Made by a program: the position numbers and the translations under genes. 64,000 nucleotides of DNA, taken from the NCBI GenBank assembly GCA_024279915.1, contig JAJRRB010000025.1, forward strand, positions 80,869-144,868, in the 5' to 3' direction. Below are positions 17,639 to 24,700 of this stretch, in pieces (the stretch's first letter is position 1; the number at the start of each line of letters is the position of its first letter). The notes under the pieces were generated by a model, which did not search any database, was not told the DNA's origin, and saw only the letters and a program-made list of their open reading frames with translations. Source of the stretch: Deltaproteobacteria bacterium (lineage in GTDB: Bacteria; Desulfobacterota; Desulfuromonadia; Desulfuromonadales; BM103).

Positions 17639-18541
17639 ATGACTGCAGAACAACGTCAAAATCGTATAATAACAGGATTTATCCTGCTCTCGCTGCTCCT
17701 GCACCTGCTCCTGCTGCTGGTACCGAAGCATAAGCTGTTTCCGGCTGTTGACACTCCAGAGCCGGTCTATGTAGAGGTACGCCCACCGCAAACACGTGAA
17801 CGTGAGCTCGACCTGCCAATCCGAAAAGAGCTCGAAAAACCACGTGAGACACCAGCTAAACGCCTGGCGGAGAAGGATCAGGTGGTGGAAAAAGAGATGG
17901 CACCGGAAGGCAAGGATACCGAAGATCGCGAGCAGATGGTCCGTGCTCCTGAGCCAGCCCGTAAACCACCGCCACCTCAACCAAAACCCCGTAAGGAAGC
18001 TGCGCCGGAGAAAATCGAACCAGCGCCACCAGCACCGGTAACTCCAGAGGGATGGCAGACCAAGCCAAAGGAGGGACCATCACCTCAGCTGCCAGACTTG
18101 CAAACCCTCACTCAGATTTCACCAGACACACTGGCGCAAATCAGTAGTGACGCACGACGTAAATACCGTGCTGACATTGCCAGAGGCGACACCGTCTGGA
18201 TGGACTCTCAGCAAGATTTGCTGATCTCATTCATGCGTCGTTTCCGTACCAATATTTACAATGTCTGGAACTATCCGAGTTACGCGACTCAACGGAATCA
18301 ACAGGGAACGAGCCTGGTGCGCATTACCGTCGATCGCAAAGGTAATATTTCCGATGTCCAGCTACTGGACAGTTCCGGCCACCGTACTCTTGACGAAGAG
18401 ACTATACGAGCGATTCGTAAAGGAGCAACTTACGGGCCATTGCCGCGCTCTTATCCCCATGAAGACTTGAAGATCATGGCTTTCTTCCAGTACACCCTCA
18501 GTGGACAATCAACCCGGCGACGTCCCGGAAGTATTTATTAG
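17639..18541 (+). CDS. TonB-like energy transducer / TonB C-terminal domain protein
   Basis: The 300-residue protein has one N-terminal membrane anchor (ITGFILLSLLLHLLLLLV), a long proline- and charge-rich spacer and a C-terminal TonB domain (VRITVDRKGNISDVQLLDSSG...YGPLP). Such proteins couple the ExbBD proton motor to outer-membrane receptors or act as TolA-like linkers. No exbB/exbD or receptor lies nearby. The ORF track starts at 17474, inside the repeat element; the ATG at 17639 puts the membrane anchor near the N-terminus and fits the family. A TATAAT lies at 17608-17613, but a matching -35 is weak. Confidence 0.82.
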   Translation: MTAEQRQNRIITGFILLSLLLHLLLLLVPKHKLFPAVDTPEPVYVEVRPPQTRERELDLPIRKELEKPRETPAKRLAEKDQVVEKEMAPEGKDTEDREQMVRAPEPARKPPPPQPKPRKEAAPEKIEPAPPAPVTPEGWQTKPKEGPSPQLPDLQTLTQISPDTLAQISSDARRKYRADIARGDTVWMDSQQDLLISFMRRFRTNIYNVWNYPSYATQRNQQGTSLVRITVDRKGNISDVQLLDSSGHRTLDEETIRAIRKGATYGPLPRSYPHEDLKIMAFFQYTLSGQSTRRRPGSIY

Positions 18542-18590
18542 GGCAAAAAGGCCCTCTTTGAGTTGCAGAATCAGAGGAGTATAGTTAAAC

Positions 18591-19475
18591 GTGGCACAAA
18601 CCGAGACAACCACCCAGACGCAGTTTCCACTCGTCAAACTACTGATCGGCTCCGTCTGTATCAGTTTCTCACCCATCTTCATCAAACTTGCAGCAATCTC
18701 ACCAGACAGTGCTGGCTTTTACCGAATGCTCTTTGCAGGTATTTCGCTGCTGATGCTGATGTTGCTACAGAGGAAAACTCTTAAGATGGCGCGAAGTGCC
18801 CAGTTGCTGCTCTGCTGCTGCGGTATTCTTCTGGCTGTGGATTTTATGTGCTGGCATCGCAGTATCGATCTGGTTGGCCCCGGACTTTCCACACTACTGG
18901 CCAACTTCCAGGTTTTCTTTACAGCATTTTTATCCTGGCTGATCTTCAAACAACGGATTTCCAAGCTATTCATGTTCGCCGTTGTCATGGCTCTATGCGG
19001 TCTGTTTTTTATCACTGGAGTGGACTGGAAGAGTCTTGAACAAGGCTACAAACTTGGAGTTTTTCTGGGTCTGCTGGCGGGTATATTCTACTCTGGCTAC
19101 ATCCTGTTGCTAAAGTCCTCAATGAATGACAGTTCTGTGAACAGCGTTCCAGCCATGCTGATAATCTCGATTCCCAGCACATTGCTACTCGCAGCGGTCA
19201 CCCCGATCAACGGCGCGACCTTTGCCATTCCCAACAGCGGTTCGCTCCTGGCTCTGCTCGGCGTCGGAGTCATTAGCACGACCATAGGCTGGACGTTGAT
19301 TTCATCGGCAATCAAACATATTCAGGCGACTGTTGCCGGGCTGGTTCTGCTGCTCCAACCAACACTCGCCCTGATCTGGGACGTCTTGCTTTTCGACAGA
19401 CCAACCGGAGGGTTGGAAGTCTTTGGCATCCTGCTGATTCTCTCAGCCATCTATATTGGTTCGTATCGGAAATAA
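18591..19475 (+). CDS. EamA/DMT-family transporter
   Basis: The 294-residue protein has ten predicted transmembrane segments in two EamA halves; the motif YRMLFAGISLL and the C-terminal LLLQPTLALIWDVLLFDRP are typical. DMT-family exporters move amino acids, nucleotides or other metabolites out of the cell; the substrate cannot be told. It starts with GTG, preceded by AGAGGAG, 50 bases after the TonB-like gene, so cotranscription is possible. Confidence 0.85.
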   Translation: MAQTETTTQTQFPLVKLLIGSVCISFSPIFIKLAAISPDSAGFYRMLFAGISLLMLMLLQRKTLKMARSAQLLLCCCGILLAVDFMCWHRSIDLVGPGLSTLLANFQVFFTAFLSWLIFKQRISKLFMFAVVMALCGLFFITGVDWKSLEQGYKLGVFLGLLAGIFYSGYILLLKSSMNDSSVNSVPAMLIISIPSTLLLAAVTPINGATFAIPNSGSLLALLGVGVISTTIGWTLISSAIKHIQATVAGLVLLLQPTLALIWDVLLFDRPTGGLEVFGILLILSAIYIGSYRK

Positions 19476-19642
19476 AGCGAAGAGAAGTTCTCCAAAAGAA
19501 ATAAAGGAAGCTGTAAAGAGTTGCTGTTACTCTGTCATAGATGTTTTCATGGCGTTTACGCCTCACCTGCCCCCATTATACTGAAAGATCGACCTCTCCA
19601 CGTTGTTGCAAAAAACTTACTGATTCAAACTTTGTAGTGTTG

Positions 19643-19648
19643 TATAAT
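19643..19648 (+). promoter_or_regulatory. perfect -10 element directly upstream of a small ORF
   Basis: TATAAT lies seven bases before the ATG at 19655, so transcription would start about at the start codon (leaderless). No good -35 is seen at the expected distance. Confidence 0.4.
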
Positions 19649-19654
19649 TACCGG

Positions 19655-19849
19655 ATGAAAAAGTCATTACTAGCAACAAATCACCATCTGAAAGACCCTA
19701 CAACACGGAAAGGTGCAATGGTCCGTAATGTTGATAGCTCCTCCGCAGTTGAAGGCATTTGGGTTACACGCGACTCCGCTTCGGGGCGTTTTGTCACAAC
19801 CAAGCCCGCCTCCCTACCAGCCAAACCAATCAAGAAGACGTCTCGATAA
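19655..19849 (+). CDS. small protein with an (S/T)xxxE(G/N) motif, possible Fic antitoxin
   Basis: The ORF track starts at 19541; I prefer the ATG at 19655, which directly follows a TATAAT, giving a 64-residue basic protein. It contains SSAVEGIW. The pattern SxxxEG is the inhibitory motif found in Fic antitoxins (VbhA, YhfG) and in the inhibitory helix of self-inhibited Fic proteins. The convergent gene is a Fic protein whose own N-terminus shows no such motif. The 3' ends overlap by 20 bases. Function is an inference; the short match could be chance, and antitoxins are usually encoded in the same direction as the toxin. Confidence 0.45.
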   Translation: MKKSLLATNHHLKDPTTRKGAMVRNVDSSSAVEGIWVTRDSASGRFVTTKPASLPAKPIKKTSR

Positions 19850-20465
19850 CATCGACAAACAGTTGCGTCATCGGCGCATAATCCCTAACCATCCCCATAC
19901 GAACTGCAGCAAAATATTCCTCTTTTCGTTCGCCAGCCAACTCGCGGTAATCGAGCGGTGGTAATCCTGCCTGCAACGCCATCAATGTGGCAACCAAACG
20001 TCCTAACCGTCCATTTCCTTCACGAAAAGGGTGAATTAGCATCAACTCCACATGGACCTCTGCCAAGGCACCAGCAATTCCATTACTATCTGTAAACCGA
20101 CAGGGGGTATAGCAGGCCAACTGTTTCCGTTCAAATTCCGACATCAGATTTGGGATTGTGCGAGCCATGGCAAAGCTGAAACCATCCTTACTGATATTCA
20201 CCTGACGTTCTTTTCCGGCCCATGAGTAGATCGATTCGAGCCATTGTCGATGCATACCGTAGATATCTTGCACAGTAAATGTCTGCTCCTGCCCAACCTC
20301 CCCCAACAAATGTTCACTTACCCGCAACAGCTCATCAGTTTCAACCGTTGCCATCTCTTCAGGCGAAATAATCCCGCGCAGATTTCTCAGAACTTTTCCG
20401 TCTGAGCCCGGTTCAAACTGATCTTCAGGCAGACCAGATGTATCGTATCGACTCGCTGACATCAT
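19830..20465 (-). CDS. Fic-domain protein (AMPylase-type toxin or effector)
   Basis: The 211-residue protein has a complete active-site motif HPFREGNGRLGR, with the catalytic His and the phosphate-binding residues. Family members transfer AMP or other nucleotide parts to hydroxyl groups of target proteins such as gyrase. It has the short form common in bacterial toxin-antitoxin pairs. The start at 20465 has AGGAG five bases upstream; the ORF-track start at 20486 has none. No internal inhibitory SxxxEG helix is visible, so a separate antitoxin is expected, with the convergent small ORF as candidate. Confidence 0.9.
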   Translation of the reverse strand: MMSASRYDTSGLPEDQFEPGSDGKVLRNLRGIISPEEMATVETDELLRVSEHLLGEVGQEQTFTVQDIYGMHRQWLESIYSWAGKERQVNISKDGFSFAMARTIPNLMSEFERKQLACYTPCRFTDSNGIAGALAEVHVELMLIHPFREGNGRLGRLVATLMALQAGLPPLDYRELAGERKEEYFAAVRMGMVRDYAPMTQLFVDVIETSS

Positions 20466-20791
20466 ACTTTCTCCTGTAGCAAACATCGAGAACCGCTACA
20501 TTCACCAACCTACTACCTCTTGATTTTTGTCTCATCGGAAAAATATTTATGTACTAGAGATCCCTGCACTCAACCCCCAAAAAGGTTAACCCCGACACCT
20601 TGGCTCATCACTATGGACGTTCCACTAGCAATGTCCAATGTCAAGGGCTGAATCAGTTCAATAATTAAGTTGGGTATCCCCCTAGCTACAACTGGGTCGG
20701 TAGCTGGATCGGTATCGTTGATGCTGGACAAAACAATGGCGAACATAAACTCAACAAATGGAGTGCTGGCAAACCGACCAGTAACATCAAC
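20466..20791. other. intergenic stretch, possible coding remnant
   Basis: No intact gene is seen. The plus-strand reading around 20690-20780 gives a run without stops (SYNWVGSWIGIVDAGQNNGE) that reads like protein, but it has no start and runs into the 3' end of the Mrr-like gene. It may be the remnant of a displaced gene. Confidence 0.25.
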
Positions 20792-21958
20792 TCAATCCTC
20801 GACTATTTCGTCTTCAGTGAAATACCCCTCATCAACATGAATCAACGTTTCTTTCTGCTCTTTGATGCCGATTCTATTTTCTATCAACAGGTCAATCAGC
20901 TTGTCACCATCAATCAAACTGATCGGCGCAGCGCCTTGATGGACTGCGACATCTTTGCAGCCCTTACTGAACTTCCCCAATGTAATCAAAGTTCCACGAA
21001 TAGCGCCGTGTAGCGGTAGCACCCCACGCAATTGATCGAGAATCGGACGACCGATACTCCCCTGATGCCTTTTCACCTGAACAACTTCTTGGACGGTCGT
21101 GATACCGAACTGCGCCGTCGCGATCACATCAACACCTTTATCACCGCTGGCTTTGGTGACTTCGACATCCTGATATTCCATGGCTTCCAACAATTCTTTC
21201 ACCAGATGCTCAAAGCGGTAGGGGTTCATGACGCTGAGTTGGTCACGCAGAGCCTGGCGCTGGGCATTGTTAAATTCATTCACCACCCGCAACACTTCTT
21301 GCTTGGGATCATTGACGAACTGAGAAAAACCGGAAGCGTATTCGCGCCCTTTAGCGGTGATGGTATAGCTGTTCCCTTCTCGGGAGACAAAGCCGCGATC
21401 AATCACATCCATCATTCGTCGACGCAGGGTATCTTTGATCGTTGAAGAGGTACCGAATTTGGAATTGTCTTTGAGGAAGCTACCCCATTCTTCGAGCAGA
21501 TCAGAACGTTTAGCGGTGGTTTTGGGCGCGAGGATGCCGAGCAGTTGTGGGATGCCTTCAACTTCATCGATCTCCCGTGTGACTTCAAGGTCATCAGCTA
21601 AAAAGGCCCGCCCTCGTGGGGTCATTTGATATTGCCCAGAGGGGTCTTCGGTGAGCAGGTTGTAGGCATTGATAAAGAGGTATGAGCCATAGGTATGGCG
21701 GGGATTGACCTTCCCTTTGCTTTTCTGCCAGACCGAGGCGGCCAAGGTGGCGAAATCGCCTTTGAGTCGCTCGGGTATCCAGGTGTCGGGGTCGGTCCAA
21801 TCGACGGGGTTTTGCGGGGTGCCGGTCTGTTCGATGATGGCTTTGATCATGCCGTTGACAGTTGAGCGTGGGATGCCATTCCAGGTATTGACGAGTTCTT
21901 TAACCTCTCGATAAAGAGGAAATAGTGGCATACGAACGATGTATTTTTTTTCACTCAT
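20792..21958 (-). CDS. Mrr-like restriction endonuclease
   Basis: The 388-residue protein has an N-terminal winged-helix region like Mrr_N and a C-terminal Mrr catalytic domain of the PD-(D/E)xK fold: YRFEHLVKELLEAMEYQDVEVTKASGDKGVDV, then VQVKRHQG, with the catalytic D and QxK. Mrr-type enzymes cut modified DNA (type IV). The start at 21958 follows GGAGG; the ORF-track start is eight codons too long. It is the last gene of a minus-strand set hsdR-hsdM/S-HEPN-mrr and probably part of the same defence operon. Confidence 0.86.
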   Translation of the reverse strand: MSEKKYIVRMPLFPLYREVKELVNTWNGIPRSTVNGMIKAIIEQTGTPQNPVDWTDPDTWIPERLKGDFATLAASVWQKSKGKVNPRHTYGSYLFINAYNLLTEDPSGQYQMTPRGRAFLADDLEVTREIDEVEGIPQLLGILAPKTTAKRSDLLEEWGSFLKDNSKFGTSSTIKDTLRRRMMDVIDRGFVSREGNSYTITAKGREYASGFSQFVNDPKQEVLRVVNEFNNAQRQALRDQLSVMNPYRFEHLVKELLEAMEYQDVEVTKASGDKGVDVIATAQFGITTVQEVVQVKRHQGSIGRPILDQLRGVLPLHGAIRGTLITLGKFSKGCKDVAVHQGAAPISLIDGDKLIDLLIENRIGIKEQKETLIHVDEGYFTEDEIVED

Positions 21959-22011
21959 GAGACCTCCGAACATTTGCACCTCAAGGTGCCTGCCCCTATA
22001 CCGCGTTTAAA

Positions 22012-22740
22012 TTAGCTTTCTTCTTGATACTCAGCGACAAAAGCATCAAACAGTTCCACAATTGCATCAAAATGGGGGTGATCGTTTAACTGATTAATAT
22101 TGAACGCTAAACACATATCAATATCTTTATGCGAAAAGAAATTTTCTTGAATTAACCACTCACGAATCTGATCTGAGGTGTCGGTATATTCCCGTTCCTC
22201 AGGATCATACCCTTCGGTCAAAAAGGTTGTAAAGCAAGAGTGTATAACCTTCTTCATATGGTCCTGAATTGTCTCGATTTGAGTTAGGACCTCTGATATT
22301 TGATCATCAGCACTTTCTTGATTGTTGAAGAAGATGTTTCCGTTTGAATGGGCAATGTCGTTTCGTTGCTTTACCAATTTGGCAAATTGTCCAATATGTC
22401 CATTTTCACAGCCAATCAGCTTAAGGAAACGGAAGATACGGCTTTCATTGATCGTCCAAAACAAGAAAGGAGTGCTGGCATCAAGCAATCTCTTTTCATC
22501 CTCTTTACTAAAACCGACGAGGGCTTTTTGGAAGTCATCAGGGCGAGTACGCTTAATTTGCCAGACAGAGAAATAGACAAAACTCATATAGAGCATGTGA
22601 AAAGGGAGCAGCGCAAACTGATACTTTTCGTTTTGGTAATTACATTCAAAAGAGTCCCACAAAAAGACAATGTACTCTTGTTCTTTTTCGTTCTCAAATG
22701 ATTGAGGAAGATATTCGATAATTTGCAGAGCTTCGTCCAT
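22012..22740 (-). CDS. HEPN-motif protein of unknown function inside the restriction operon
   Basis: This is a 242-residue, mostly helical soluble protein. I do not recognise a named family. It carries KQRNDIAH at residues 124-131, which fits the RN-x3-H active motif of HEPN ribonucleases. It follows hsdM/S after only five bases and precedes the Mrr-like gene. HEPN proteins next to restriction systems (such as PrrC/RloC types) often act as RNA-cutting back-up toxins. Sequence shows only the motif and the position; the toxin role is inference. Confidence 0.6.
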   Translation of the reverse strand: MDEALQIIEYLPQSFENEKEQEYIVFLWDSFECNYQNEKYQFALLPFHMLYMSFVYFSVWQIKRTRPDDFQKALVGFSKEDEKRLLDASTPFLFWTINESRIFRFLKLIGCENGHIGQFAKLVKQRNDIAHSNGNIFFNNQESADDQISEVLTQIETIQDHMKKVIHSCFTTFLTEGYDPEEREYTDTSDQIREWLIQENFFSHKDIDMCLAFNINQLNDHPHFDAIVELFDAFVAEYQEES

Positions 22741-22745
22741 CCCCC

Positions 22746-24677
22746 CTACCCCTCACCCCACACACGATCAATGGTCGTTTTGATTTTTTCTTCTTGTTCA
22801 ACTATTTCTGCTTTCAATTTATCAATTTTTCTCTGATGGCCTTCAATCTCCGCGACGATCTCTTTTTGAACATCAAGCGGCGGCAGGGGGAACTTTACTT
22901 TTTTGAGCACATTTCCGTTGAACTGTGGCTGACCTCCGCCAGTCACAAGAGCATTGGCTTGCGCCCAGTAATGGGGAGTCTGAGCAAATGCCCAGTAAAA
23001 CTCAGGTAACACTCTATCTAATGGGAACTTCAACCTAATCAAGAAAGAAGCAAATACAGCGATATACTCCTCCTTAAAAATCATTGTCTTGCCAAACGTC
23101 GCGCCTGTTCGTGCAACAAGAACATCACCCTTTTTCAGCAAATATTTTTCGGAATCACTGCTTAAGTTGATATATTTAGAGCCTTTTTTTCGCAGCTTTC
23201 CATTTAGATCAATATCGGTAATTCTTACAAACCTTGCATCACCACTATCTTGTGCCTTCTCGGTAAAACCGTACTCAGGTTTGCAAATATCCCCCAACGC
23301 AACCATCTCATACTCAGTCAACCGAGCGACACTATCCCGATACCGCTCCCCTCCTAGGCTAAACTCCCCATCCTTAGCAATCCGCTCTCGCTTCACCGCC
23401 AGCAGACCACCCCCATCAGCACCCGCAAAAACGACACCACTACGAACAGCATCAAACCACCCCCGCAGATTCCGCGCCGCCTCAGGCAAATCATTCAAAG
23501 CAATCGGACGCCGCTGTGCCCCCAACCCAAACCCATCATTCTCAACCTTGACGAACAAAATCTCATCACACTTCTTCGCTACCTGCTTATCAAAAAACAG
23601 AATCGATGTCTTCACCCCCGAATAAGGATTAAACACCCCTGCAGGGAGTGAAACCACCGCTGCAAGGTAGTTTTCAACCAACATCTTGCGCAACTGCTTG
23701 TACGCCGTACCCGACTGAAAGATGACCCCCTCAGGGACAATAATCGCCGCCCTCCCCGTGGGCGAAAGATGCTCCGCCATATAATCGACAAACAATACCT
23801 CGCTACGCTTCGACTGCACCGAAAAACGCTTGTGCGGCTTAATGCCCCCCTTCGGCGACATAAATGGCGGGTTGGCCAGAATCACATCGGCGTATTCGTT
23901 CCAGCGTTCATCGCTGGTGAGGGTGTCGTACTCATAGATATGCGGATCGGTAAAGCCGTGCAGATAGAGATTGACCAGGGAGAGCCGCACCATATCGGGC
24001 GAAATATCGTAGCCGCACACGTTCTTGATCAACACCTTGCGCTCATCGGGAGTCAACTGATCGCCGGGTTTCTCCTTGCCGTTGGCCTTTTGAATATGCT
24101 TCCAGGCCGAAATCAAAAAACCGGCAGTTCCACAGGCAGGGTCAAGAATCGTCTCGTTTTTTTTCGGGTCGATCACCTCAACCATAAAATCAATAATATG
24201 ACGTGGAGTGCGAAACTGCCCGGCATCGCCCTGACTGCCAAGGACCGAAAGCAGATACTCGAAAGCATCACCGAGGTTTTCCGAATGATCGTAGGTAAAG
24301 TGATTGATCTCCTTCAAAAAGGCGCGCAACGTCTCTGGGTCGCGGTACGGCAGGTAGGCATTTTTGAAGATATCGCGAAACAGTTCCGGGATACCGGGGT
24401 TAGCAGTCATGGTCTGGATCGCTTCACTGTAGAGGGCCAGCATGTCGTGACCGCCGGTACCGGGAGCCATCAGATTGGCCCAGCTGTACTTTTCAAATTC
24501 GCCAGCAAAGAAGGTTCGTTCGCCACCCAGTTCGGCGGCCTGGATATCCATGTCATCCATAAACTTATAGATCAGCGCAATGGTGATCTGTTCGACCTGC
24601 GACTTGGGATCGGGGACTTTACCAACGAGAATATCGCGACAGCTGTCGATGCGGCGTTTTGTTTCTGTATCGAGCAT
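22746..24677 (-). CDS. hsdM: type I DNA methyltransferase fused to a half specificity subunit (HsdM-HsdS)
   Basis: The 643-residue protein contains an HsdM N-terminal helical domain, the AdoMet motif DPACGTAGFL and the catalytic NPPF of an N6-adenine methyltransferase (about residues 170-290). From about residue 455 it continues into one target-recognition domain with an HsdS-type helix at the end (KFPLPPLDVQKEIVAEIEGH). A normal HsdS has two such domains. With a single one fused to HsdM, two fusion chains probably pair and recognise a palindromic or symmetric split site. hsdR lies 23 bases upstream in the same direction. The long ORF on the opposite strand (23769-24680) is a shadow. Confidence 0.92.
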   Translation of the reverse strand: MLDTETKRRIDSCRDILVGKVPDPKSQVEQITIALIYKFMDDMDIQAAELGGERTFFAGEFEKYSWANLMAPGTGGHDMLALYSEAIQTMTANPGIPELFRDIFKNAYLPYRDPETLRAFLKEINHFTYDHSENLGDAFEYLLSVLGSQGDAGQFRTPRHIIDFMVEVIDPKKNETILDPACGTAGFLISAWKHIQKANGKEKPGDQLTPDERKVLIKNVCGYDISPDMVRLSLVNLYLHGFTDPHIYEYDTLTSDERWNEYADVILANPPFMSPKGGIKPHKRFSVQSKRSEVLFVDYMAEHLSPTGRAAIIVPEGVIFQSGTAYKQLRKMLVENYLAAVVSLPAGVFNPYSGVKTSILFFDKQVAKKCDEILFVKVENDGFGLGAQRRPIALNDLPEAARNLRGWFDAVRSGVVFAGADGGGLLAVKRERIAKDGEFSLGGERYRDSVARLTEYEMVALGDICKPEYGFTEKAQDSGDARFVRITDIDLNGKLRKKGSKYINLSSDSEKYLLKKGDVLVARTGATFGKTMIFKEEYIAVFASFLIRLKFPLDRVLPEFYWAFAQTPHYWAQANALVTGGGQPQFNGNVLKKVKFPLPPLDVQKEIVAEIEGHQRKIDKLKAEIVEQEEKIKTTIDRVWGEG

Positions 24678-24700
24678 TAGTGTTTAATGACCTTGGCTGG

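Noticed and set aside
23769-24680. 303-codon plus-strand ORF opposite hsdM
   Set aside because: Shadow of the hsdM codons; the minus-strand frame has full methyltransferase motifs.
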